From Conoideocrella luteorostrata (lineage: Eukaryota; Ascomycota; Sordariomycetes; Hypocreales; Clavicipitaceae): a stretch of DNA of 64,000 bases. The notes beneath the pieces are model-generated. The model searched no databases and was not told the DNA's origin. It saw nothing but the letters and a program-made list of their open reading frames with translations. Of this stretch, positions 1 through 11,415 are shown one piece after another. Numbering within the stretch: position 1 is the first letter of the stretch; each line of letters opens with the position of its first letter. The stretch lies in contig JASWJB010000030.1 in the NCBI GenBank assembly GCA_032433595.1, positions 165,831 to 229,830 on the forward strand. Direction: 5' to 3'. A program made the translations under genes and the position numbers.

Positions 1-1822
1 TTGAGAGTCCGTCCTCTGCGTGATGTTGCTGAAGTGGTGCAGCAGTCCTTTAGGCGCGGGCTTGAAATCAGCTGGCGCAGGCGCAGGCTCTGGCGACGTT
101 GTTGGAGAGGAGGAAGCATCTTGTGGAGAGAGATGCTTGGCCGGCGAAGCAGTCGTGTTTGCGGTCGCCAGGTCGTCCAAATCTCTGGCCAAGCCGCCGC
201 AATACTGGGCATCATCGCCAGGGCAAGGATGATCACAGACACCGGTTTTCTCATCAGATGCGCGGGTGTTCGCGTCGAGCGAATCCGCACAGTAGCACCG
301 CGAGTCGTACACGCCCGCAAACATGGAGCGTCGGCAGAGCTTGACGCACCGCTCGGCAGTCATGTCTTTGCTGTCCTTGACCATCTTGAAGGTCTTGAAG
401 CCGTCGCTGGAGCCGAAGCATCCCAGCAAGGCGGACTGGTCGATCTTGATTGCGTTCCTGGGAGGAGGGGAGGTCTCCTTGGGCCGGATGGACGACGACG
501 AGGTCACGTGTGCGGAGGGCGTGTGCTTGGATTTGACGGGGGAATGAGCCGCTGCGGGAGCGATCGTGGTGTTGTAGCCGATGACCTTGGTCGTCTTGTG
601 ACCGTTCATGGTGACGGTTGTGGTGAGGGAGGTCGTCATGGTGGTGTGGTGGGTGGAGGACTCGCCGGCGCTTTCTGTAGCAGAGGGCTTCTGGTAGGCT
701 TCAATGTACTTCACGTCCCAGTAGGCATTTGAGAACGCCTGCGGGTTCTTGGCCACGTACTCGCTGCAAGTCGGTGCGTAGTTGCCGCAGCCGTCTGTCT
801 TGCCCCAAATGGCATTACCCCAATCGCCACAGAAGTTCTGATGCGGGTCAGCGTCTCATCTTTCTCTGTGGTGATTTCCTTTCCCTTCGCGTGGAAGTCA
901 TATGGGGAGGCAAAACTCACAATATTAATCACCAGACTCATGTCCTTGAAGAACTTGTCCACATCGCATCCCGAACCTCCAAACACTGCGTCCGGTGTGC
1001 CCCAATCCTTCGGGGTGGGCTGCTTGTTCGTAATATCGCGGGGAATATTGACCCTTGCAAAATGCCAAATCTTGATAAAGTCGGAATCCCACTCCATAGC
1101 GTATACGCCCCCCTTTGCGGCGTTGAACCCGTCTCCATACGCAGATGCCTCATCCGCGGGCGACTTGTATCCGCAGCCGACATTGTCGGTGCCAACATCG
1201 CAGTTTGCAGAGCGCTGGACCCCTGAGAACTGCGTCTGCGACTGCGACTGCGACTGCGACCGCGACCATGCCTGCGACTTGGGCTCGCTGGACAGGGTGC
1301 ATCCGGGGGCGGTATGCGCAGACAGGATGTTGTGGTACTGGTCGTTGGCGCCTTCGATGATGTCGACCTCGCCTCCGAATGGCCAGTTGGGGCCATATGA
1401 CCAGACTAGCAGTTGATGTTAGTTTTGTCTGGGGGGTGCTGTGGTGTTTATCGTGACATAACATAAGAGCACAGCAGGGAAACGAGTTAAATGAACTGCG
1501 AACTTGACTTACACGCTGGCCAGAGACCGCATTGCGAAGGTGGCATATGCAGGAAATCAGCAATAAACAGGCCGTGGTTGAATGCCTCTTTGCTCTCCAG
1601 GCGAATGCTCGGTCGTCCCTCGTTCAGGGAATACGTGTTTGTGCTGTCGACGCCGAGCCTTACCACGCCGGTCTTCTCATCTACCGAGTACAAGCCTTTT
1701 GCTTCGGCATTCGGTCTGCTCTGGTACGAGACGAAACCGTGCGTGGGGTCCGCTCCGTCGAACCAGTTGAAGCCTGAGAGGAGGGCCTCTCCCGCGTAGG
1801 AGGTAGCCAAGGCGTAAGCCAT
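1..1822 (-). CDS. GH16 endo-beta-glucanase with C-terminal WSC domain, 3' end cut by window
   Basis: Predicted exons are 1822-1513, 1405-921 and 837 down past base 1. Both introns (1406-1512 and 838-920) are GT-AG and keep the reading frame across conserved GH16 blocks. The catalytic signature GEVDIIEG is rebuilt across the first splice: nucleophile Glu116, Asp118 and acid/base Glu121. The family hydrolyses beta-1,3/1,4-glucans, usually in the cell wall or outside the cell. After the catalytic domain comes a Ser/Thr/Pro-rich linker (about 710-470), then a WSC carbohydrate-binding domain (about 425-195) starting at ALLGCFGSS and carrying the spaced cysteines CYCADS and YCGG. The ATG at 1822 has a strong context (ACCATGG), but an in-frame TAA lies just upstream and the first residues show no signal peptide. 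Either a leader exon was missed or the enzyme is not secreted classically. A six-base repeat gives a Ser-Gln run inside the catalytic domain. Confidence 0.88.
1237..1266. repeat. TGCGAC hexamer microsatellite inside GH16 exon 2
   Basis: Four exact TGCGAC units and one CGCGAC variant run in tandem. Read on the minus strand they encode an alternating Ser-Gln run (SQSQSQSQ) within the GH16 domain, downstream of the catalytic glutamates. The unit is six bases, so changes in copy number keep the frame. Confidence 0.85.
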
Positions 1823-2997
1823 GGTGGGTTAGAAGAAGCCTTACTGCTGAAGGGCGTAGTTTTTCGTATCACAAAGTTGGGAAGGATGGCTCACGACTGA
1901 AATCAATATGTTCAGCTCAGATGTAGGTAATAAGGGAGAAAACAACTGCAGAGTTAGGGACGATCCTAGAGAACAGGACATGGCTCAGACATGCTTCTTA
2001 TATATTGCCAATCTATCCATTGTTCAAAATCCAAGTGGCGGGGTCTATCTGTCTCACCTGTCATACAATAAAGTCCCAGTTCTTAATCTGCGTACCTGAC
2101 CGTGGCTCATTTCGTTGAATCGGGCGCTTGCACACCACGAGGCTGGTCCAGGGTCGTCATTCCAGTCTCGTCCTCCATGGCCCCCAGGGGTCTCACGCCC
2201 ACGCAGGCACTTTACTGCCTGAGCAGCATGATTGGCGAGAGCAGCTTATTGTGTAGCAGTAAAAAAGGCAAGAATGCCTGACACAATAGTCTTTGTTCCG
2301 TTCCGGTTCGGGCAAAGCTGCCATTCCTCGGAATGCTAGGGAGACCGGGGAACCAAGGGACCACCGTAGCCCGGCCAGATTTGGTACATCTGACAGAGGC
2401 CCCGGATTGCCCCGTGGGTGGGGGAGCAGCAAAGTTCCGTTCGTCTGAGGACAAGATATTGAGACGCCTCATCGCGTTGAGCTCTGCGATTTACCGCTGT
2501 CGGCTTCCTGGTTGTTGGCGTTCACGATGTTATCGCGTAGCATTTATCTAACTAGGATTTCTCCGTACCGGAGTAGTCGTCAAATAAGATACGTACATTC
2601 CAGAGGCGGATTAAAGTGGACCTCGGATACTCAAATACTACACCCCATTGGCCCAGGACCAGTTTTTGCATGCCTGCGCAGGGCTGAGACAGGGACTGTG
2701 TTTCCAAATCCGGAATCTTAGACTACAATACGGAGGTGCCGCCCCCGTAGGGAAGCTTTGGAAAGCCGCAACGCGCGCTGCAACTATTTAATACCAGCCG
2801 CCATGACGCGCGTGCCTACGTTTTCTTCAATTAATCCAAGTGAATATATGCTATGATTCATTTGCCTCATGCTGGAGTCCGATTTTCGATAATGCTACTC
2901 AGTTCTCCGTATTTCACAGTTACACGCAATAGTGGTCGGTCTACCCTCTCGGCCTACACTGTTACTGTACAATTAATAACCATTCCAATACCCTCCC
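1823..2997. other. Intergenic spacer between GH16 gene and PEX12
   Basis: This is the presumed promoter of the minus-strand GH16 gene and the 3' flank of PEX12. Open frames here are short and have no recognisable domain. I searched it for a signal-peptide exon for the GH16 gene. One frame starting at minus-strand ATG 1981 is mildly hydrophobic, but it could not be joined without removing the start of the catalytic domain. No RNA gene or mobile element was seen. Confidence 0.6.
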
Positions 2998-4278
2998 TTA
3001 TATCATAATTCTACGTAGCCCTTCCGTACCGCCAAGAACACGTTTCCCTGTAACTGCACATCGCCCAATGCCGCTTTCCCATTTTCCCGCCCGCTTTTCC
3101 ATAAAACTCTCCTGCTTGTCGTGTGTTCCTTCAATCCATCGATGGATACACGTGTAGCAGTACACAACACCCGTCTGGCAGGCTGTCGGGGTAACAATGT
3201 CGTCTTGGCAAATTGGACAGAGCGAGGTATCTTGGGGCGAGGAGACCACGTAGACCGGCAACATCGATGTCATAGCAATTGGAGCATCATCTGCCGCCAC
3301 TTCTCCGTCGGCGCCGCGATCCGCGGTGGCCTTACCCTCGCCGTCGTCCCCCTCTTTAGATTTAGACTTCTTTTCAACCCCTCTCACAATAGGAGGAGGC
3401 AGGTCAATATTCTCTGTTGCCTTGCGCGACAGCTGCTTCGCAAAATCCGACTGATACCACCATTCCAAGAACTTGAGCGCGAATATGCTCATGGGCAAAA
3501 GTAATGACAGGCTGGAAAGAACCTTGGACCCTAACTCACTCGGCGAAAATATTGACCTCGGTCCCGGTCGGTTGCCAACCTTCGGCTTCAACAATGCCTC
3601 AATGGCCTGATAATCAGACCCCGTCATGCGCCGTAGTCGGGTCCCAATCACCCACAATAGTGGATTGTGGTATTTGGTCCTGTCAAAAAGGTAGCCAAGG
3701 TTGAAAGCTAAAATGGCAAAGTAGTACGCAGCATTGACACTGGGGTATATGTTTGTCAAGAACCACCGATAGAAGTGAATGAAGCGGTCTTTAATTGTCG
3801 GGTTCTCTGGCATCCGTGTGTACGCAGATCCAAGAAGTGCCCTGGGCGCATTTACTTCATAGCTTTCATCCAACTTGCGTTTCAGATATGGCACGCCGAC
3901 TAGAACAGCCAGGTTTTTCCAAACATCGGACGTTGACAACTTCAGGGTTTCGCGCACGAGATGGGGAGCAGACATGCTTGCCCGGGGAATCTCGCCCCGT
4001 AGGGCTTTCTCTCGCTTAAGGCCATAGAAGTTTTCGGTAAAAGATCCACCGCGAGTTCGGAGGTAGTGTCGCTCGACAATGAGCATGGAGAGCGCGTAAA
4101 GCTCATCGAAGGAGTTGAGTATCCGCAGAAGGTATCTCGGGTGTCTCTGCGTGGCGACCGTGAGGAGGTATCGTAATGTTGGGGGTAGCAGGCTATTGAG
4201 CTGCTGTTCCGAGAGGACCTCGAATAGGGACGGCTTGTTGTCGTCAAAAGTGCCCCTGAGGACTGTGACGAATTCCAT
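2998..4278 (-). CDS. PEX12: Peroxin 12 (peroxisomal RING-finger E3 subunit)
   Basis: Single-exon gene of 426 aa. Pex12 sits in the peroxisomal membrane. With Pex2 and Pex10 it forms the ubiquitin-ligase complex that recycles the import receptor Pex5. The N-terminal two thirds matches the Pex2/Pex12 domain, including MEFVTVLRG, the segment [18 protein letters not shown], and membrane-embedded stretches around residues 190-215 and 265-295. The C-terminal RING-like domain starts at CPIC (about residue 354), continues with CYTC and IHRW, and ends near RCAVTGKRV. The frame is open upstream to 4542, but the ATG at 4278 begins the conserved protein. A charged, low-complexity linker ([13 protein letters not shown]) separates the membrane part from the RING. 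It is divergent from the thioesterase gene at 5091, so the spacer between them probably holds both promoters. Confidence 0.93.
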   Translation of the reverse strand: MEFVTVLRGTFDDNKPSLFEVLSEQQLNSLLPPTLRYLLTVATQRHPRYLLRILNSFDELYALSMLIVERHYLRTRGGSFTENFYGLKREKALRGEIPRASMSAPHLVRETLKLSTSDVWKNLAVLVGVPYLKRKLDESYEVNAPRALLGSAYTRMPENPTIKDRFIHFYRWFLTNIYPSVNAAYYFAILAFNLGYLFDRTKYHNPLLWVIGTRLRRMTGSDYQAIEALLKPKVGNRPGPRSIFSPSELGSKVLSSLSLLLPMSIFALKFLEWWYQSDFAKQLSRKATENIDLPPPIVRGVEKKSKSKEGDDGEGKATADRGADGEVAADDAPIAMTSMLPVYVVSSPQDTSLCPICQDDIVTPTACQTGVVYCYTCIHRWIEGTHDKQESFMEKRAGKWESGIGRCAVTGKRVLGGTEGLRRIMI

Positions 4279-5090
4279 GGCGGAGGTGCGCGGGCACTCC
4301 TGCTGTGATGCTGATTGTCGCCGATGATGCTGAGAGCAGCTCTGGAGAGAGTCCGAAAAGGCGAAGATCTGTAGGTTGCACCGGCCCCGAGATCGACAGC
4401 TGTACGTTGTGCGAGACAATTCGCGTTCGCTCCTGCTGCGGTTCGGTAGGAGGACGGGAGCAGAGCAGAGCAGAGCAACGTAGCGAAGCGCAGTGCCGGC
4501 GCAGCGCAACACAGTCGTGACGAGGTTGACAGAGATAAGCAAGAGCAGCTGGTTCGGTCCGGGCTCGAAGTCACCAGACGAGAGACGCTGGCTGCTGCTG
4601 CCAGCGAAAGCAGTGACAGAGCCGCTGCCACTAACTCATCATTGCTCCACTCTACTCACCCTCCGCACTCTGGTGGCGTTCCGCGCCGGCTCCATGTGAA
4701 GGAGCCTCGGCAATGTGACGGATACCCATACTAACAGGACTGGCCGGGATTCGGTACATGCCGCCGCACCTTCTAACCCCACGTCACCGAGTACCTGGTT
4801 AGTTAGCTAGTTAGTTACCCGGAGTCCAAAAAGGACCATCGGCGAAACTGTTTCTCTATTGATTAGGTTAAGAAAATGCATCTACCCTTCTGAACCCTCG
4901 CAATTGACCTCTCTCTTTGTCAGCCCTGGACCCGCGCTTGCCCAAGTCGGCGTTCGTAGGTTCTCTACTATATTATATATATATCTCAATTCAACACCTA
5001 CCAGACCACGTACTACGTCTGTTCGTATCACACGCCCCGTCACTCAACTCATACCACTCTCAGGTGAAAAAAAAGGAAAGAACTGAAAGC
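4279..5090. promoter_or_regulatory. Divergent promoter region, PEX12 / thioesterase
   Basis: This is 812 bases between two divergent start codons. A TTAG-type short repeat lies at about 4797-4818. An AT-rich TATATATAT stretch at about 4972-4985 lies some 110 bases before the thioesterase ATG and could serve as its TATA region. A run of CAGAGCAGAG-like repeats occurs near 4460-4478, in the PEX12 leader. Confidence 0.5.
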
Positions 5091-5678
5091 ATGGTCGACA
5101 AAAAATATCAAGACATCTACGACGACCCCGTGGAGCGGGCCAAAGCATGGCTCACCCGAGACGACGATGAGCGTTGGAAAGCTGGAGTGAGTTTTCGTCG
5201 CCAGTGCCCAAAATCTCATACTATCTCACCCCCCCTTCTTCTGAACTGCATTAATCTAACCATCCCCCCCCAGGAATGGATGTCCAAACTCCTCCCCCAT
5301 CTCGAAGTCACATCCGCGGACCCCAGCACCCCAGCCAGCGTCACCTTCTCATTCACCTGCCTCGAAGAACACTGCAACCGCCTAGAAAATCTTCACGGCG
5401 GTGCCGCCGCCACGCTCTTCGACCTATGCACCACTATACCCTTGGTCCTCATCAGCAAGCCCGGGTTCTGGCAATACCTCGGCGTGACGCGCAACCTCAA
5501 CGTTACTTATTTTAGACCCGTGCCCAAGGGGGAAGAGGTGATCATCGAGACGGAGGCACTGCAGGTGGGCAAGAGGCTAGCTACATTGAAGGGTGTCATG
5601 AGGAGGAAGAGAGATGGGGAGATTGTGAGTATCTGTGAGCATTTGAAGGCGAACATTGATCCGGAGCCCAAGGTCTGA
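5091..5678 (+). CDS. PaaI/ACOT13-type hotdog thioesterase
   Basis: Exons 5091-5186 and 5274-5678 give 166 aa. The intron 5187-5273 begins GTGAGT, has a CTAAC branch site and ends CCAG. The protein matches the PaaI-like hotdog thioesterase superfamily (human ACOT13-like), which hydrolyses acyl-CoA thioesters. Key residues are the HGG at 73-75 opening the central helix and Asp82 in the TLFDLCTT segment, the usual catalytic acid. The C-terminal strands (VTYFRPVPKGEE, GKRLATLKG) fit the fold. Start 5091 follows an A-rich leader and gives the family's usual length. An in-frame extension upstream is not similar to anything. The substrate cannot be told from sequence. Confidence 0.9.
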   Translation: MVDKKYQDIYDDPVERAKAWLTRDDDERWKAGVSFRRQCPKSHTISPPLLLNCINLTIPPQEWMSKLLPHLEVTSADPSTPASVTFSFTCLEEHCNRLENLHGGAAATLFDLCTTIPLVLISKPGFWQYLGVTRNLNVTYFRPVPKGEEVIIETEALQVGKRLATLKGVMRRKRDGEIVSICEHLKANIDPEPKV

Positions 5679-5987
5679 GGAGGGTTTCTTGGAGAGGTTA
5701 GATTTCATGGCTGGTCTGTTTGCCTCGTAGAAGGCTTGGGTTAGTCTAGACTATTTTCATATTAGGGTTAAATAGAATTTGATGTCACCAATTCAGATGA
5801 GGAGGGAAAAGAAAAGAACATCATGGAATCAAAACCTTTCAAGATCATTTGGGGTATTTTAAATGGCTCAGCACAGACAAGTACTGCTTGCCGCTGTTGT
5901 ACAAATATGTCTCTCCCAAATCCATATGCTGTACAACTCATTGCTATACCCACCTCACCAAATCCTGTACTCATTTTATGTCATGAA
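5679..5987. other. Convergent 3' spacer
   Basis: About 309 bases lie between the thioesterase stop (+) and the transcription-factor stop (-). It is AT-rich and should hold both polyadenylation regions. No other feature was seen. Confidence 0.6.
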
Positions 5988-8900
5988 CTATACATTTCCT
6001 CCGCAGTTCAGGATGATACAATTTCTCATCAGATGTGCTCCCTCATGTAGTAGATCCCATCTTGTGTTTTCAAAAGAGTCTCGCAACACCTTCAAAAGAG
6101 CTGTATTATTGTTGATGCCCCGCATACATTGTAAGTCGTCGGGCTTCCTAATTGCCGCATATGTGCGTAGGTATGTCTGCATTTCTTTTTGTTGGTTCTC
6201 GTCCAAGGAATCGCTCTTCGCAATATCACTACATGGTCCTTCAAGGGCATAGCCGTAGCACCACACTACCAAGGCTGCGAAATACAACACCCATGGCCGA
6301 TTCATTAGCACGTCGTAGCGCGTTTCGTAGATACCCTTGGGCCAAGGGCTTCCTGGGGCCATGTAAACGGCGCCGTCTGGGAGCAGAACGGAACTCAGAA
6401 ACTTGAGAGCGTAGAATGTTGCATCCCTTGCCTTGGCTGATGGCGCCCACTGCTCTTTAACCCTCTTCTGAGCGCTGCTGAGTTCTTGGGGCCTAATTGT
6501 TTTTCCAAGCAGCCTCTTCGCCCGTGCAAACATTTGACAATCAACAATATCCGCATACATCGCCATATGAGCCAGGTGATGCAAGACTGTGTGGCTGCCA
6601 AAGACGATTTGAGCCTCATTCGTCGCACTTCGCTGCCCGTATGGATCACTGTATGGCTCACTGTCCTTTAGCCCCTTATCAAAATCGCCTTTCCAGGAGT
6701 CGTATGCTCGGGTCAATGCAGCACGCCATTTGTCACGCCCGCCCAGAGCTTGGATGACGCCGCCGCCCAAGACGTTGACTTGAAGGTCTCTTTGGTTCAT
6801 GTGGTAGGTCACGCTCATCAGTCCGGCCATGAGTGCAGTTCTACCAAATGATGTTGTCTGCACTTCTTGGTGACTCAGGGTCCGCTTCAGCCCCTCGAGA
6901 AATGAAATCGGCCGGATGCCTCTGGAGATCAGATTAGTCTCGGCCCGCCCAAGTTCAGCACTACTTCTGGCCCGCCACAACGATTCATCGCAGGGTAAGG
7001 GCAATCTCATCTCATGAGTGACCATTACGGTGGAATGGCCAAACATGGTGGAATGAGTCGAGTCAATGATGAATGCAGCAAATGCTGCTCTTCGAGTAGC
7101 TTCGTTGGTAACCCAGTTGTTCCAAGACTCCTCCGGGGTTTGACCAACAGCCCCGATACTCTGTTTCATCCCATTCAGGAACTCTTTATGGTTTGGTGGC
7201 GAGTCCATGGGCGATTTCCCACTGAGAGAGCGGCCTCGACGCATCAGCGTAATCATTGTGGCATGGTGAATATGCGCTCGCTCGTGTAATTCTCGCGTCG
7301 AAAACATCTTTTCATACAGCTCCAATAAAATTAAAGTTTGAAAGACCCAGAGCTTAGCAGGCGGTCGGAAGTTTGTGTCCATGAAAATTTCCCAACGCAA
7401 GTGTCTGGCGATGAAATTCGATACCTTAGCACCGGCTGTCAGGACGTGCTGGCCATGTGTCCTATCCAAGCAAGCGGCGCCGATAGTCATTATAGCCAGT
7501 AGTAACAGATTTGGCGTTTTATCCGATGAAAATGTCGGTCGATGTAAAATGGGAAGCTGATCACTGAAATGGTACCAGTATGATCCCAGGTATGCTTGCA
7601 TCATCCTTTTGCTGAGCATGTGATCGTCTTGGTCACGGTTGCCTCCCAATATTCTTTCTCTTTGACGTTCCGCTGGAGGAACATCTTGTTCATAGAAGCG
7701 ATCATTGATAAAATCAAAAATCTCTCGACTTCGCTCATCCGATATGTTAATCTCAGGAGAGTTCTCGCCAAGCAGATTGGTCACGGACATGATATGCTGA
7801 GACGCAGTCGGGGAGTGGCCCATTGATGACGATCCATTGACCATAAAAGGGGTTGAGAACTGAGTGTCTTGCAACTCGCCATAGCTTTCAGGAAGTTAGC
7901 CGGTAGACCGTTGACAGATGGGCGTCACCGACAGATACTTACTTTGAACTGGGATCTTGCGGCCCATATCCAGGCGGAGAACCGTGTTGTGGCAGAGAAT
8001 TGAACAGGTACGCCATGAAATCCTCGGGCATACCAACGTATGGCGACTTGTTGAGTCCTCCATCGTCTCCAAACACAGGGCCAACACTGGGCATGGGTAT
8101 TTGGTCAAGAGATATTAGATCTGCATTCTGAAGATGCGATCCGTTGTGATAATCCTGTGGTTCTGCGGTGGCATATTCATCATGGCCAGACAGCTGTGGT
8201 GTCGAGACTTCAAGTTCCTGAGAATATTGCGAATTACGCATGTTCAGTGCCACAACTTCAGGATGTGATGTAAACGATCCAGCGGGCTCAGGAGGTTGGG
8301 TTTGTTCATGGTAAAATTGACTCTGAGCTGAGCTTGAGGGTGTAGGCAAGGTGCCATTGTATGATGTAAAATGCGTTTGCGTGTTGATATGTGATGGCAC
8401 AGATGCCGCATCTACGGGGTAGGTGTCCGCAATGCCGGTTGTGAGAGACTGTCTGGTATTGGGCGACGTGTTGCCAACTGGGGTATATGGGCTCTGATAC
8501 GGGACTCGTGGTGAAAGATATTGTGGTTGGTTTTGAGGATGGATGCTAAATGAGGAATTTGAGTAATGTTCTGAAAAAGGCGGTGTTATTTCTGCCAGAG
8601 CCGCCTGTGTATCCGAGCAGGCATCGTGCTCGTTTTGATCGAGTCGAAAGCCCTTTGCTGCATGACGATCCATGTGCCTCTTCTGCAAATCCGCCCTAAC
8701 AAAAGTGCGTGAACACCCAGCATACTCACACTCGAAGACCTGCGCTGAGTTGTGATTTAGCTGGTGACGATATCTTATCTAGGGTCAGCTGATTCAGGAA
8801 GGCTAACGTGATATGAAGAAACGGATTGTGCTCACAGGTGTTCAGCCCTGGAGTAGCTCTTGCCACAGCCTTCCGCAGCGCACGTAAATCGCTTGCTTAA

Positions 8901-9146
8901 CCCCTTCCTGCTCCGTCTTTTCTTGCGAGGGGTCCCTTCCGTTATTTTTGTCTCAGCATGATCCATAGTCTGAGCAGCAGTGTCAGATCCAGACAATGAT
9001 TGGAACGATTGGTGAGATGGATCAACCTGGCTCAGTGGATTGGCGGGTGAGTTCTGGTTTCCATCCAGCTCAGAACTCATTGCGTTTGAGCTCGCGGGAG
9101 ATACCGCGGGACCTGGGTGTTCGAAACCAGCATTGGTAGCGGGCAT
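5988..9146 (-). CDS. C2H2 zinc-finger transcription factor with fungal-specific TF domain
   Basis: Exons 9146-8836, 8773-7943 and 7884-5988 give 1012 aa. Splicing at 8774-8835 and 7885-7942 is GT-AG and in frame. A basic stretch (PRKKRRSRKG) precedes two C2H2 fingers. Finger 1 is C89-x4-C94-x12-H107-x3-H111 and is split by the first intron. Finger 2 is C119-x4-C124-x12-H137-x3-H141. Residues 150-380 are Ser/Pro/Gln-rich and look like a disordered regulatory region. From about residue 400 the protein matches the fungal-specific transcription factor domain (PF04082-like), with MMQAYLGSYWYHFSDQLPI and LLLLAIMTIGAACLD. It is probably a nuclear sequence-specific regulator; its targets are unknown. 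The ATG at 9146 is the first one downstream of an in-frame opening. A further 5' exon ending near 9175 cannot be excluded, since a TAG acceptor-like site precedes that stretch. Confidence 0.87.
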
Positions 9147-11415
9147 GGAGGTCAAAAAGTCGTCCAGAATCAGCCCTATGCCGGGACACAAGGATGCTCA
9201 AGCGGGAATTGACCACGTAGAATGATACTGCTATCCCAGGGTCCTGGATTCTAGAGTGACGACAGTATGTGGAAGGATAGGTTCAATCATTGGAATGTTA
9301 GAGACCTTCACCATAACTCGGCTAATTGTCGATGAAATAGGCCGGTGACAGGCAGCACGCGCCCCAGAACATCGACAGTACAGACTACTAGTACATGCCT
9401 CTGTTGAATCGCCACAGCTCTGTGAGATGCCTTTCTGTCCTTAGCAACGAGGCATGGTCGATCAAGGCCTGTTGCTTGCGTTGGTAGAGAACTAAGACTC
9501 GGGGTGAGATGTACACGATTACACTTAAGGCGGCTGACATTAGCTTATTCCGTCTCGCTCTATTTGGTCAGGGAAGCTGAAGTTGAGGTGGTGGAGATAT
9601 GCAGTGCTGAATATGAGATGCTCCTATTTCCTGGTTTGGGATGGGACTGTGTTCAATGAAAGGCAATGGTGTGGATCGAAGAAGACACAAAACTCTGCTA
9701 CATAAAGGCTCTCGGCTCTCGGTTCACGGGTAGGGTGTTGTTCAAGGTCCCGAGACAAAAATGTAAGACATGCCGCCATTCATGATAGGTGAGAAGGAGG
9801 GAGGGGGGTATGAAGGAGAGCGGCCATGATGTTGCAGTTGAGACTCACCAACTTAGAGTGCCGCAAATCAGGAGAGTCTGGCGTGATGTCGGCTGCGACT
9901 GTGCGAGTAGATGGATGGCCAAGACGTCACGAAGGCTGGTTGGATTGACAAAAATTTGGGAAACTTAACAAAGATGTGACTTGACCGTGCCGTGGTTTGA
10001 AGCAGGTAGTTAGTTATATTAGCGAAAATGCTGGCTCAGTGGAGAGCTCGAGATTGCTCAGAGGTCAAGAGGCAAGATAGGTTGCTGGTTTGTCCCACCA
10101 GACCATGCCGGGTTTGAAGTGGAGAATGAAGATAGACGCTGAGAAGGCGGGCAGAGAGAAGTGCAACAGGGCACGGTAAGTGGTAAGTGTGAAAGACGAG
10201 ATGGTCCCGACGGCATTGACAGTTGGCAGTGGAGCACCGTATCAGCATCCAAGTCAGGCAAGTGAAGTTGTGTGCTACGGGGCATTTACCAAGGGGTTAC
10301 AAACTAAAAGGCGCAGTCCGCCTCCTAGCGTGCCTTGAACTTGCCTGCTTGACGGAAACAAGCAATAGTATTTTTTACTCGTCTATTTTTCTTCCTTTTT
10401 CTTCTTCTATTTTCTCTCTAAAACCTTACTCAGTTCGTTGTGCTGTGCCGTGCTGCAATCCGGGCTTGCATGACTAGACGTGGCTATGACTGGCCTACTA
10501 TAGTAGAGATTTACTGCTTGCCTTGGGGACCCGCCAGCGACCCAGCCAGTAAGCCAGCAGCCAGCATTGACCCCACCAGGTCTTATCCCGGCTGTGGCCC
10601 TGTCCCTACAGCGGAGTAGCCGGACAAGTTAAGTAATTAAGGCAATTAAGCCTCATGGTATGTCATAGCAAGGCCAGCAGCATGGTGCATAACAATATGG
10701 TACGGAGTACTCCCTACTCCGTACTAATAGCTATTAGTCAGGACACACTCCGCGCTGGGGAGTAGTATTATTGTAAGTCCGGTACCTTGGGCGCTCGCTC
10801 TATTTTAAGCGTTCGCCGACGCTGCGCAGAAGGCTCAATTCACTGCTTAGCTGCCGAACGCGACTCGTGCATCGAAAAGGCAGTTTGTCGAGTCGACTAG
10901 TTTGCCACACGAACTTGTTCAAGCCTGTCAGACCCTGGGCCGGCCGTCTGCCGCCTTGAAGGCTGGCGGTTGGATGGGGCACCAGCGCAAACTTCCAGAC
11001 GCAAAATGAGTTTAGCGCTCGAGCGCGAACGGAGTCAGTACTGCCTACGGAGTAGTAACTAGTGCTGGAGCAGAGACGTTGACTAAAAGGCGGCTGCCAC
11101 GCGGGGTCTATTTCCGCCTCCGTAAGTACCCCGTCAGTCCGTGCACTGCGTCGGTCCTCGCGAATGAACTCACCGCCTGCCCCACTGACATACGTACTAT
11201 CAACCATTGATACAGCCAGCCACGGCAAACAGTGTGTGCGGTCTGACCTGGTGGCAGTTGCCAAGTCGCAGCTCTCTGCCGCCACCACATGATCACTTTC
11301 TACCTTCAACTTCGCGTTCCTACGCCGCATGGGGTATCTGGACAGTCCGTGACCATTGACGTTCTGTACCACCGCGTTAGTCATCTCTGCAACTTAGACA
11401 TCATACTCGCGCAAA
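9147..11415. promoter_or_regulatory. Long divergent spacer between C2H2 regulator and SAP30
   Basis: About 2.3 kb with no supported coding region. It probably holds a long leader and promoter for the minus-strand C2H2 gene and the promoter for SAP30. A minus-strand ATG open frame at 10800-11384 (194 codons) has no recognisable domain and overlaps the SAP30 promoter, so it is not called. Several TACGGAGTA-type motifs occur at 10701-10723, about 11045 and around 10612. Confidence 0.5.
10701..10723. repeat. TACGGAGTA palindrome pair
   Basis: An outward TACGGAGTAC and an inverted TACTCCGTA are separated by two to three bases, making an imperfect inverted repeat. The same motif recurs across the window in non-coding DNA. 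Confidence 0.75.

Noticed and set aside
1..732. Plus-strand open frame of 243 codons
   Set aside because: It is the antisense shadow of the GH16-WSC gene, starts with TTG, and has a Gly/Arg-biased composition with no domain.
1895..1985. Possible signal-peptide exon for the GH16 gene (minus-strand ATG at 1981)
   Set aside because: Joining it to an acceptor would either hit a stop or delete the start of the catalytic domain.
10800..11384. Minus-strand ORF of 194 codons with a real ATG
   Set aside because: No recognised domain, no splice context, and it overlaps the SAP30 promoter; probably a chance frame.
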